A stretch of 64,000 nt of DNA from Gracilimonas sp040117685 (GTDB lineage: Bacteria > Bacteroidota > Rhodothermia > Balneolales > Balneolaceae): positions 62,001 through 126,000 of the forward strand of contig NZ_JBEDYP020000008.1 in the NCBI RefSeq assembly GCF_040117685.2, written 5' to 3'. This document shows, piece by piece, positions 1 through 8,179 of this stretch. The notes under the pieces were generated by a model. It was not told where the DNA came from, did not search any database, and saw only the letters and a program-made list of their open reading frames with translations. Each line of letters starts with the position of its first letter. Position 1 is the stretch's first letter. The translations under genes and the position numbers were made by a program.

Positions 1-1691
1 CCAGCTCCAAAATCGATTTCCTTCCCATCTTTAAAAATCCGTGTACCTTCGGCGCTTTTCTTATCTCCTTCCGGGCCGAAACTGTAAACGGCTGATGCCA
101 GCTCATCTCCAGATCTATCTTCCCCTGCTTTTCTGGGCTCGTCTTTATAGAAGCTGTCCATGTGCAGTGTTTGTGTCGGAAAGGCGAATTGCACACCTAC
201 TTCTTTAGCGAGCTTCAGAACTTCGAGGAAGAAATTATGACGCTGCTGCAGTTCGGTACTCCAGTCGGGGACATCAAAAAATACATATACCAACACGTCC
301 AGTGAATGCGCCCCGAAGGAGTTGAAATGAACTTCGTAGACATCCTGCCGGAAATGCTTATTGGCTTTTACAATGGCTTTGATGCCTTCCACAAAAGCCT
401 CCATTTGCTCGGGAGTAGTGGAATAAGTCAGGTTCAGGACGGTTTTTAGCCGGCGGTATTTTCGCAGGCCAAGATTGTCAATGTCGGTATTGGCAAGATT
501 TGAGTTCGGTACGCTAACCAGCGAGTTGTAAAAGGTGCGTACGCGGGTTGAACGAAAGCCGACTTCCTCAACGGTGCCTTCCACATCTCCAACCTTAATC
601 CAGTCGCCCATTTTAAAGGGTCGGTCGAGCAGAATGGTAACGGATCCAAAGAAATTGGCCAGTGTTTCCCGGGCGGCTAATGCTACGGCCAAACCACCGA
701 TTCCCAGGCCGGCTATAAGAGAGGCTACGTTATATCCATTGTTTTGAAGGATGGCGATGACGCCCATCACTACCACAAAAAAGCGCAGGGTTTTACGGAT
801 GAGCGGAACCAGCTGATCATCGAGCTGGGTTTCGGTTTTTGAGGTGAGTACGCTCAGGTATTGCGAAAATACATCGGCCAGGTTATAAAGCAGCCAAACC
901 ACACCGACAGAAACCACGATTTCGAGGATGGCGGAAAGATAATAACTGATGTTCACCGAAAACTGTAGATTGGAATAGGTGAGCAGGAAAAAGATCATCA
1001 AAAAGATAAAAGCAGCAGGTTTTTCCACGCTGTCGATCAGGTCATCATCCCAGGTAAATTTCGTTTTCCGGGCCAGTCGTTTTACGTAATTGTCGAGGAC
1101 GAAGCCGAAGACTTTCATCAGAATAAGACCGGTAAGCAGCCAGATAAACACCGCGATATACTGCCAGATTTCGATGCCCAGCCACTCGTTGTGTGCCCAG
1201 TTGGGAAGGTTATCGGTAATCAGAGTTACGTATCCCGAAAAAGTATCATCATATAATTCCGGTATGCGATTGATGGTAGCTTCTGAAAACACCCACTGGT
1301 TCTGATCCGATTTTATCAGGTACACTTCGGGCAAGGATGGGAATAAAATATATTGCTGCAGGCCGGAAAGGCTGTCGGTGTAATTGGGGTTGGATGGAAT
1401 TTTGTCGTAGTCGATGAGGAGGCCGCGGGCATCCAGCACTTTTAACAGTTCGTTTGCCAGTTCCAGCTTTTTTGGTTCTCCTGCATCGGCAAGCTTCATG
1501 GTTTTTATCACAAATTCCGGATTTTTATGTCCACTTTGTTGCCAGTGCAGGAAGGTGTGAACGGCTCGTCTTGGGTTAGCCAGCAGGTCTTCGTCCCTGG
1601 GCTGTGGCTGGTTTTGAAATGCAGAAAGATCTGGAATTATAAACAATAGAGCTGCAAGCAGTAAAAAGCCGGATTTCATTCGGGCGGACAT
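1..1691 (-). CDS. MscS-family mechanosensitive channel (3' end lies outside window)
   Basis: Small-conductance mechanosensitive channel, an inner-membrane pore that releases osmolytes when membrane tension rises. The frame is open from an ATG at 1691 to the window edge, giving at least 563 residues. Residues 6-24 form a signal-like hydrophobic segment, followed by a periplasmic region of about 150 residues and then several membrane segments. The diagnostic MscS pore and beta-domain stretch is encoded around 540-720: a glycine/alanine-rich pore helix (IAGLGIGGLAVALAAR), then DRPFKMGDWIKVGDVEGTVE and GFRSTRVRTF. The long N-terminal domain makes it larger than E. coli MscS. A second ATG at 1679 is possible; neither start has a strong ribosome site. 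The visible C-terminal tail is charged. Confidence 0.9.
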   Translation of the reverse strand, partial: MSARMKSGFLLLAALLFIIPDLSAFQNQPQPRDEDLLANPRRAVHTFLHWQQSGHKNPEFVIKTMKLADAGEPKKLELANELLKVLDARGLLIDYDKIPSNPNYTDSLSGLQQYILFPSLPEVYLIKSDQNQWVFSEATINRIPELYDDTFSGYVTLITDNLPNWAHNEWLGIEIWQYIAVFIWLLTGLILMKVFGFVLDNYVKRLARKTKFTWDDDLIDSVEKPAAFIFLMIFFLLTYSNLQFSVNISYYLSAILEIVVSVGVVWLLYNLADVFSQYLSVLTSKTETQLDDQLVPLIRKTLRFFVVVMGVIAILQNNGYNVASLIAGLGIGGLAVALAARETLANFFGSVTILLDRPFKMGDWIKVGDVEGTVEEVGFRSTRVRTFYNSLVSVPNSNLANTDIDNLGLRKYRRLKTVLNLTYSTTPEQMEAFVEGIKAIVKANKHFRQDVYEVHFNSFGAHSLDVLVYVFFDVPDWSTELQQRHNFFLEVLKLAKEVGVQFAFPTQTLHMDSFYKDEPRKAGEDRSGDELASAVYSFGPEGDKKSAEGTRIFKDGKEIDFGA

Positions 1692-1768
1692 AACTCAAAT
1701 TTTTTGATTAGGAATAAGGCTTCAAATCTAAGAAATGTGGAGCTCGTTGTGAAAGGAGATAGGCAGAA

Positions 1769-1800
1769 ATAAAAAGGCTCCGACGCGGAGCGTCAGAGCC
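1769..1800 (-). terminator. Rho-independent terminator of the NfeD-slipin pair
   Basis: Read on the minus strand, GGCTCTGACGC and GCGTCGGAGCC form an 11-bp stem with one mismatch around a 3-base loop, followed by TTTTTATTT. It lies 25 bases past the slipin stop codon. An almost identical hairpin ends the gene at 45423. Confidence 0.85.
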
Positions 1801-1824
1801 AGTAAATAAGGATTCAATTAGTCC

Positions 1825-2649
1825 TTATGAATCATCATCAGTTTTTCCGGTATTTATGGGAGGTTTACCCCGATCGGCCATGGACTTAAAGGCTTCGAGG
1901 AAATCCATTGGCAGCGGGAGGAAAGCAAAGGTGGCGTTTTCCTCACTGATTTCATTCATGGTTTGAAGGAAACGGAGCTGCAGGGCTGCGGGTGCTGTCT
2001 CGATCATCTTAGCGGCATCCACCAGTCGCTCGGCAGCCTGGAACTCACCTTCGGCATTAATGACTTTCGCTCGTCGGTCACGCTCGGTTTCAGCCTGTCG
2101 TGCCATGGCCCGCTTCATGTTTTCAGGTAGCACCACATCGCGAACCTCAACGGAAACTACCTTTATTCCCCAGGGATCGGTTTGGGTATCGATATTCTGC
2201 TGAATTTGTTTATTAATCTTTTCCCGATTGGCGAGCAGTTCATCCAGTTCAACCTGTCCGATAATACTTCGCAGGGTGGTTTGAGCCAGCATGGATGTCG
2301 CGTGGATGTACCGTTCAACCTGAATAACAGCGGCTTCGGCATCAACAACACGGAAAAAGGTGATAGCATCCACATTGACGGTCACGTTGTCTTTGGTGAT
2401 TACTTCTTGCCGGTCCACGTTAATGGTTAAAACTCGCAGGTCAACCCGTTCTACTTTATCGATGAAAGGGATGAGAACAATCAGTCCCGGCCCTTTTACG
2501 CTTTGAAATTTACCAAGCCGGAAAACGACGGCTCGTTCATATTCGCGTAAGATTTTGAAAATTTGTGGAGCTAATAGCACCAAAAAAACTACGATGGTTA
2601 TTAGCCAGGTGATATAACCTGAAAAGATCTCAGTTGACTCCATGGTCAA
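1825..2649 (-). CDS. Slipin/stomatin-like SPFH protein
   Basis: Membrane-anchored SPFH-domain protein of the slipin/stomatin family, 274 residues. These proteins oligomerise at the membrane and work with the NfeD-type protease encoded just upstream. Residues 12-32 form one membrane segment. The SPFH domain follows, with the family stretches YERAVVFRLGK, KGPGLIVLIPFID and TTLRSIIGQVELDELL, then a helical region with ETERDRRAKVINAEGE. The start overlaps the end of the NfeD gene by 20 bases, so the two are translationally coupled. The tail is acidic (GKTDDDS). A strong hairpin terminator follows. The role in membrane-protein quality control is known for the family and inferred here. Confidence 0.92.
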   Translation of the reverse strand: MTMESTEIFSGYITWLITIVVFLVLLAPQIFKILREYERAVVFRLGKFQSVKGPGLIVLIPFIDKVERVDLRVLTINVDRQEVITKDNVTVNVDAITFFRVVDAEAAVIQVERYIHATSMLAQTTLRSIIGQVELDELLANREKINKQIQQNIDTQTDPWGIKVVSVEVRDVVLPENMKRAMARQAETERDRRAKVINAEGEFQAAERLVDAAKMIETAPAALQLRFLQTMNEISEENATFAFLPLPMDFLEAFKSMADRGKPPINTGKTDDDS

Positions 2650-3964
2650 ACTCCTTATTTGGGGTGTATGGTTTTACGGTAACGGTGAGTCCTTCAAACC
2701 GGACAATCTCGCACCATTGGTTAGATTCAATTTCTTCTCCCTCGGTTACAGCATTCCAGTATTCACCGGAAATCAATACCCGGCCGCCCTCTTCATTAAC
2801 ATCATCAACCACTTTTGCTTTTTTACCGATGAGGGACTCCAGCCCGGTTCGGTTTCCGGTAAACTGTGCTTTAATTCCTGACGTAGCAATCCAGCCAAAA
2901 AAGATAGCAGTCATAATGGTTGCAGGTACCAGCCAGTACCAGTCGAGCTGCATGTTTTTGGGAAATTCCTGGAAAAGCATCAGGGCGCCGAGGAAAAAAG
3001 ATACCGCTCCACCCGTTATCAATATTCCAAAAGTGGGGGTGAAAGCTTCAATCAAAAATAAAACGATAGCGAGTCCGATTAACACAAAACCGGCCACATT
3101 AATGGGCATGGTTGCTGATCCATAAAGCAGTAATATAAGAGCAATAACTCCGGCAACACCCGGTACTATAGCTCCCGGATTAGTTACCTCGCCTACAATT
3201 CCATAAATGGCCACCATCGTCAATATTAACATGATTTCGGGACGCATTATAAAACTGAAGAACTTCTCAGCAAAGGATTCATCTTCACGGGTTATAGTTG
3301 CTTGGGCGGTTTGCAGGGTATCGCCTTCAAAAACGAGTCCATCCATCTGAACCAGCAACTCATCAACATCCTGAGATATAAAATCTATTACGTTCAATTC
3401 AAGCGCTTCAGCTTCGGTGATAGCCGCACCATCTCTCACGGCCGATTTTGCCCATTCGGCGTTCCGGTCACGTTCTTTGGCAATGTTTTCGATAAAACTT
3501 TCGGAGTAGTTGAAAATCTTTTTCTGCATTACCGTGTCTTGCTGTTGCCCGCCCATGGAGACAGGAGATGCCGCCCCGATGGTGGTTGTAGGAGCCATTG
3601 CAGCCACGTGAGCTGCCAGCGTGATGAAAGTTCCTGCACTGCCGGCATTCCCCCCGGATGGCGTTACATATACTGCAATGGGCATGTCGGAGGCCAGCAT
3701 ATCCTGTACAATATCCTGGGTGGAATTGAGTAGGCCGCCGGGAGTATCGAGCTCAATAATGAGTATTTCATCGTCTCGTTCGCGGGCTATTTCCAGCCCC
3801 CTTCGGATGTAATTGGTGGTGGTTGGCCCGATGGCACCTTTAATTGTGATGACGGTAACGGATGTTTGTGCTGTGGAATCGGCTTGGGCTAAAACAGACG
3901 GAGCATGTGCAGAGGATAGAATAAGCCCAAGAAGAAAAATTGATATTTTTTTGATTATGCCCAT
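2630..3964 (-). CDS. NfeD-family membrane serine protease (ClpP-like N-terminus)
   Basis: Full-length NfeD-type protein of 444 residues. A cleavable signal peptide (residues 1-26, ending VLAQA) leads to a ClpP-class protease domain at about 35-215. The nucleophile is probably Ser109 in GGNAGSAG, and Lys148/149 is a plausible general base, as in the Pyrococcus 1510-N protease. Four or five membrane segments follow (about 235-370), then a C-terminal OB-fold domain (about 385-435) with KAKVVDDVNEEGGRVLISGEYW. The family cleaves the hydrophobic tail of the partner stomatin, whose gene overlaps this one downstream. The pair forms a two-gene operon ending at the terminator near 1776. Confidence 0.93.
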   Translation of the reverse strand: MGIIKKISIFLLGLILSSAHAPSVLAQADSTAQTSVTVITIKGAIGPTTTNYIRRGLEIARERDDEILIIELDTPGGLLNSTQDIVQDMLASDMPIAVYVTPSGGNAGSAGTFITLAAHVAAMAPTTTIGAASPVSMGGQQQDTVMQKKIFNYSESFIENIAKERDRNAEWAKSAVRDGAAITEAEALELNVIDFISQDVDELLVQMDGLVFEGDTLQTAQATITREDESFAEKFFSFIMRPEIMLILTMVAIYGIVGEVTNPGAIVPGVAGVIALILLLYGSATMPINVAGFVLIGLAIVLFLIEAFTPTFGILITGGAVSFFLGALMLFQEFPKNMQLDWYWLVPATIMTAIFFGWIATSGIKAQFTGNRTGLESLIGKKAKVVDDVNEEGGRVLISGEYWNAVTEGEEIESNQWCEIVRFEGLTVTVKPYTPNKEFDHGVN

Positions 3965-4033
3965 GTAAACCTAATGCTTACCGCTTTCTTAAGGTTCCAT
4001 TTATTGTAAGCATTCAACAGAAATAAACAAAGC

Positions 4034-6496
4034 CTATTCGCTGCGAATAGCGTTTACCGGATTAATGAGGGCGGCTTTTACCGAATGATACCCGACTGTG
4101 GCTAAGGCGATAATCACAATGAGCAGACCGGACCCTAAAAACAGCAGGGGCAGGGAACCGATGAAGTCGAACCGGTAGGTGAAGTTCTCTAACCATTTTG
4201 AGCCCAAGTAATAACTGAGAGGCCAGGCTATGATGTTTGCGATGCCTACCAGAATGAGGAAGTCTTTGGATAGCAAGCCGATGATATTGGCAACCGAAGC
4301 TCCCAGACTTTTACGGATGCCGATTTCCTGCTTCCGAAGCTGGGCAGAATAGGACGCAAGCCCCAACAAGCCCAGACAGGCAATCAAAATACAGAGTATA
4401 GAGAATGAAGTGGAAAGGGAGCTCATGGTTGCTTCGGTTTCATAGATTTCGGCCAACCGTTCATCAAGAAAGCGATACTCAAACGGATCGATGGGGTTTA
4501 CTTCTTTCCAGGTTTTTTCGAGATGCTCGAGAGCCCCGGTTACGTCTCCGGGAGCAATTTCGACAGCGGTGTGTTCAATGTATCCAAGGATGGGACGTGT
4601 GCCCTCTACCAGCCGAATGACAAGGGGCTCGATTTCTTTCTTTAAGGAAGAATAATTGAAGTCTTCCAACACACCGATCACGGTAAAAGACTGCCGTTCC
4701 CCATCGGGAGTATAATGGTAGATGGTTTCGCCCAAAGCTTCTTCAGGTGAGTTTACATCAAACTGCGTAAGCATTTTTCGATTGATCAGGACAGCTTTTT
4801 CAGCATCCGTGGAGAACTCCCGGGAGAAGGTCCGGCCGGCAATCACCTCCAGGTCAAATGTTTCGGTTACATCGTGGGTAACATGAAGCGCAAGGTTCAG
4901 CCCATCCTGATTGGTTCCATTGGCTGCAGGTACATATCGGTAATACTCGGTATGTTCAGATCCCGGAATTTTGCCAAGACCGGTAATTGTTTCGATTTGC
5001 GCATGTGTCAGGCTCTGCTCTTTAAAGTTTTCAAATTCCCAGGCGATCAGGTTTTGCTTGGTTGGCAGCATAACCACAAAGTTCTTATCAAAGCCAAGGT
5101 CTTTATCCTGAATGAAATCGAGCTGCAGGTAAACGATAGAGGTTCCGATGATCAGGATTACCGATAAGGTAAATTGGAAAGTGACCAGCACCTTACGAAA
5201 TATAGTAGTCCTCTTTCCACGGGTTGAACTTCCCTTAAGCACATCAGCCGGTTCAAAAGAGGAGAGATACAAAGCGGGATAAAGTCCTGCAATCAACCCA
5301 ACAAAAGCCGTTAACAGTATCAGGCCGGGAATGGTATAAATATTATCAAAAGGGTTGAAGGTAAGTGATTTGGAGGTCAGTTCATTGAAGAAGGGAAGGG
5401 CTAAAATTAATATAATAATGCCATGAATAATGGCAATGAAAGTAACCAGGAACGACTCGCCGATGAACTGATAGAAAAGCTGCTTCTGGTGCCCGCCCAA
5501 AACTTTTCTCATACCCACTTCACGGCTGCGCTCCATCGATCGGGCAGTAGATAAATTCATGAAGTTTATACAGGCAAAAATCAGGATAAAACCGGCTACC
5601 AAAAGCAGAATATAGATATAGGTGATTGAGCCGTTCACTTCCATTTCCTGATCTCTGTTGGAGGTAAGGTGAATATCGGTGACGGGTTGAAGCTCAATGT
5701 CAACGGATTCATCCTGCGGCCACCCGGAGTAAGCACGGTAGTATTTTTCTTCCAGCGTGGCTAATTGGGTATTCAAAGAGCCGGTGTTTGCTCCATCTTT
5801 CAATAATATATATGTCCAAATGGGATTCCAAAGCCAGCTTTGGTCGTAGCCCGGACTACTGGCATAGATTTCGTTTAAGCTGGTGAATGATGCCACCAGG
5901 TCGATCTTCATATGTGATTGTTCCGGCCAGGATTTCATGATACCGGTGACTGTCATTTCCCGGATTCCTTTGTAACTCAGGGATTGACCGATGGGGTTTT
6001 CATCTCCAAAATATTTTGAAGCAAGGTCTTCACTTATAACAAGGGAAAGAGGGTTTTTAAGTGCTTCGGAAGGATTTCCCTGAATTAGTTCAGCTGAGAA
6101 AACATCGAAAAAGGTAGAGTCTACAAAATAAAAATTACTTTCACGGAAAGAGACCTGGTCTTCCCGGTTCAGGAAGGTGTGATTTTCTTCCTGCATATCA
6201 AAAAAGCGGACGGTTTTCTCAATTTGGTCAGGAAATTCAGCATCCAAAACAGGACCTAACAGGAAAGGGGTGGTTGCTTGCTCTTCAACCCGTTCTTCGG
6301 AAGTCATGGTTTGTACCACCCGATAAATCCGGTCTGAGTTCGAATGAAATTTATCATAGCTCCATTCATTCAATACATAAAGTACAATTAATAAACTGGT
6401 GGCTAAGCCGATAGCCAACCCCAAAATATTAATGAGAGAGTAACCCTTCTTTTTTAAAAGATTTCGTACCGAGATCTTCAGATAATTCTTAAACAT
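4034..6496 (-). CDS. Fused MacB/FtsX-type ABC permease, isolated copy
   Basis: ABC transporter permease of 820 residues built as two MacB-like halves in one chain: a membrane segment near 20-40, a periplasmic core, three membrane segments (about 290-420), a fifth near 435, a second periplasmic core, and three more at the C-terminus. Each half carries the FtsX coupling motif (REVGMRKVLGG and QEIGIRKSLGAS). A good ribosome site (AAAGGA, 7 bases from the ATG) sets the start. It is the only permease here with no ATPase gene beside it, so it probably borrows one. It ends in AIRSE, while the tandem copies end in SLRSE, SLRNE or SLKSE. Its substrate cannot be read from the sequence. Confidence 0.9.
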   Translation of the reverse strand: MFKNYLKISVRNLLKKKGYSLINILGLAIGLATSLLIVLYVLNEWSYDKFHSNSDRIYRVVQTMTSEERVEEQATTPFLLGPVLDAEFPDQIEKTVRFFDMQEENHTFLNREDQVSFRESNFYFVDSTFFDVFSAELIQGNPSEALKNPLSLVISEDLASKYFGDENPIGQSLSYKGIREMTVTGIMKSWPEQSHMKIDLVASFTSLNEIYASSPGYDQSWLWNPIWTYILLKDGANTGSLNTQLATLEEKYYRAYSGWPQDESVDIELQPVTDIHLTSNRDQEMEVNGSITYIYILLLVAGFILIFACINFMNLSTARSMERSREVGMRKVLGGHQKQLFYQFIGESFLVTFIAIIHGIIILILALPFFNELTSKSLTFNPFDNIYTIPGLILLTAFVGLIAGLYPALYLSSFEPADVLKGSSTRGKRTTIFRKVLVTFQFTLSVILIIGTSIVYLQLDFIQDKDLGFDKNFVVMLPTKQNLIAWEFENFKEQSLTHAQIETITGLGKIPGSEHTEYYRYVPAANGTNQDGLNLALHVTHDVTETFDLEVIAGRTFSREFSTDAEKAVLINRKMLTQFDVNSPEEALGETIYHYTPDGERQSFTVIGVLEDFNYSSLKKEIEPLVIRLVEGTRPILGYIEHTAVEIAPGDVTGALEHLEKTWKEVNPIDPFEYRFLDERLAEIYETEATMSSLSTSFSILCILIACLGLLGLASYSAQLRKQEIGIRKSLGASVANIIGLLSKDFLILVGIANIIAWPLSYYLGSKWLENFTYRFDFIGSLPLLFLGSGLLIVIIALATVGYHSVKAALINPVNAIRSE

Positions 6497-6559
6497 CAGC
6501 GATTCCTTTCACTTTGCCAACAGACTAAAACATCCAACTATTGTACCGTAATTATTAAC

Positions 6560-6591
6560 GAGCCGGAAATGGAGTGAGCTTAATCCGGCTC
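6560..6591. other. Hairpin in the gap between permease and serine hydrolase
   Basis: GAGCCGGA and TCCGGCTC form a perfect 8-bp stem around a 16-base loop. It lies between the start of the isolated permease and the stop of the serine hydrolase. There is no T-tract on either side, so it is not a classical terminator. Nothing else stands out in 6497-6723. Confidence 0.4.
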
Positions 6592-6723
6592 AACGTATCA
6601 TAGTATTAGAGTGCCAAACCATTGCATTGTTACAAAAAAAGAAGAGATAAATTAACACTAACTTCAAATGAAATTAACAATCAAGGAAAGGGAAGGAATG
6701 CCGGGGTCAATAAAATAAGGGGT

Positions 6724-7746
6724 TTACTGTGCAGTAATTTCCAGGTAGGGGATAATACTGTTCTCCAAGAAATTGAAAATCGGCTCTTTGTAGGTTCTGC
6801 GCTGGGTAGCTCCATCCAGGGAGTTTGTGATAACTACTACGCTGCTCAGCTCAGGGATCATAAAAATGTACTGGCCGCCATATCCCCATGCAAAAAATAC
6901 TTTATAACCACCCACAGGTCTGTTCCACCACATATACCCATAATCGTACGGGTTGTAATTACTCCGGGTATATGTTTTAAAAGAATCGCGCACCCAACTT
7001 CCGGAAACGATTCGCTGCCCGTTATAGGTACCTCCATTTAGCATAAGCTGGCCGATTTTGAGTAAATCATTTGGGGTCATCGCCAGATTGTTACCGCCCA
7101 TATAATAGCCTTGAGGATCACGGTCCCATCCTCCTACATTAACATTCAGAGGAGTGAACAGGTATTCTTCCGCAAATGCTTTGGTACTCATTCCGGAAGC
7201 CTTTGTGAGTATGACCGACAGCAAGTGGGAAGTTCCTGTGCTGTAAACCATTTGTCCGCCGGGCTCTTCTGCAAAATCCTGATTAAGCTGAAATTCCACC
7301 CAATCATTGCTTACTACCCATGCCCCATAATTATAAAAACTGGTAGTTTCCAACCCGGATTGCATGGAAAGCAGGTTACGGATGGTGATATGCTCTTTCT
7401 TCTGGTTTGGGTTTTCTGCGAAATATTCGGGGAAGTAATCTCCTAAAGTTTCATTTAGAGAGATGGAACCATTATCAACGGCAATTCCGATTAAAAGCGA
7501 AATAATGCTTTTGGAAGCCGATTTGATATTATAGGGGTAATCGGCACTGGCTTTTCGGAAATACTCGGCACCTAATAGTTCACCCTCTTGCTGAATGAGG
7601 ACACTTCTTAGGGAAGTGATGGATTCGGCTTCCTCAAAAACAGCATCAATTGAGGTTGGAGCTGAAGACTGAGCATGCAGCTCTTGAAACCCTGTGATAA
7701 AAAAGAGCACCGAGCAGAAGAAAAAACGTACAGAGAATAAACTCAT
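6724..7746 (-). CDS. Beta-lactamase-fold serine hydrolase (class C / esterase type)
   Basis: Secreted serine hydrolase of the beta-lactamase/DD-peptidase fold (PF00144 type), 340 residues. Residues 1-25 form a signal peptide ending in LHAQ. The nucleophile motif SxxK is Ser76-Lys79 (SASK), followed by the expected ISLLIG helix. The second motif is YST rather than YxN, and the third is a WGYGGQ stretch near the C-terminus. This profile fits esterases or D-aminopeptidase-like enzymes better than a resistance beta-lactamase. The ATG overlaps the stop of the upstream small gene by 4 bases (ATGA), so the two are co-translated. Confidence 0.88.
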   Translation of the reverse strand: MSLFSVRFFFCSVLFFITGFQELHAQSSAPTSIDAVFEEAESITSLRSVLIQQEGELLGAEYFRKASADYPYNIKSASKSIISLLIGIAVDNGSISLNETLGDYFPEYFAENPNQKKEHITIRNLLSMQSGLETTSFYNYGAWVVSNDWVEFQLNQDFAEEPGGQMVYSTGTSHLLSVILTKASGMSTKAFAEEYLFTPLNVNVGGWDRDPQGYYMGGNNLAMTPNDLLKIGQLMLNGGTYNGQRIVSGSWVRDSFKTYTRSNYNPYDYGYMWWNRPVGGYKVFFAWGYGGQYIFMIPELSSVVVITNSLDGATQRRTYKEPIFNFLENSIIPYLEITAQ

Positions 7747-8006
7747 TCGGTACTTTTGAATTTAAAGGTAACGGGAATTTTATCATCAAACGGGGAGCCG
7801 ATGTGATAGAGTTCCCATTCGGCATCGTAATTCATAATGCGATCCCTCAGAATGGTAATCAAATCCTCGGAGCTGCCATTTTCAGAATGCCAGTCAAAGG
7901 TCTCGACACGGAATTTGAGATTTCGTTTTTCCCCGTTCACATGTACATCGAGGTTTACGACCTTTTCGACATTGGGAACGGTAAATTGTACGCGTACATT
8001 GTGCAT
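7743..8006 (-). CDS. Small protein of unknown function
   Basis: Not recognised. I prefer the ATG at 8006 (87 residues, MHNVRVQFTV...) because GGAGAA lies just before it; the longer frame from 8069 has no ribosome site and would add a 21-residue hydrophobic leader. The protein alternates polar and hydrophobic residues as a small beta-sheet domain would, with no cysteines and no membrane segment from this start. Its stop overlaps the ATG of the serine hydrolase, suggesting the two act together or are at least made in fixed ratio. Confidence 0.65.
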   Translation of the reverse strand: MHNVRVQFTVPNVEKVVNLDVHVNGEKRNLKFRVETFDWHSENGSSEDLITILRDRIMNYDAEWELYHIGSPFDDKIPVTFKFKSTE

Positions 8007-8179
8007 GGCTTCTCCGGTTATAGTGAATAATAGAAACTGATACTGTATCAGGTACAAAAAAGATGCCATTTCATGAAAATCGGGATTTTATTTAATCAGA
8101 GAGGTATTTGGGATCGAAAATCGTTCGAAAACAAACAGCAGATGTTCATTTTTGAACAAAAACCCAATATATCCGTGAA

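Noticed and set aside
2634..3125. 163-codon open frame on the plus strand
   Set aside because: It is a shadow of the NfeD gene; composition is serine/proline rich and has no family features.
6600..6640. Second sigma-54 promoter before the permease at 4034
   Set aside because: A perfect TGGCAC is present near 6613 on the minus strand, but the -12 part reads TACTA, so support is too weak.
6724..7746. Antibiotic-resistance beta-lactamase
   Set aside because: The second motif is YST and the context is metabolic; it fits the esterase/peptidase branch of the fold better.
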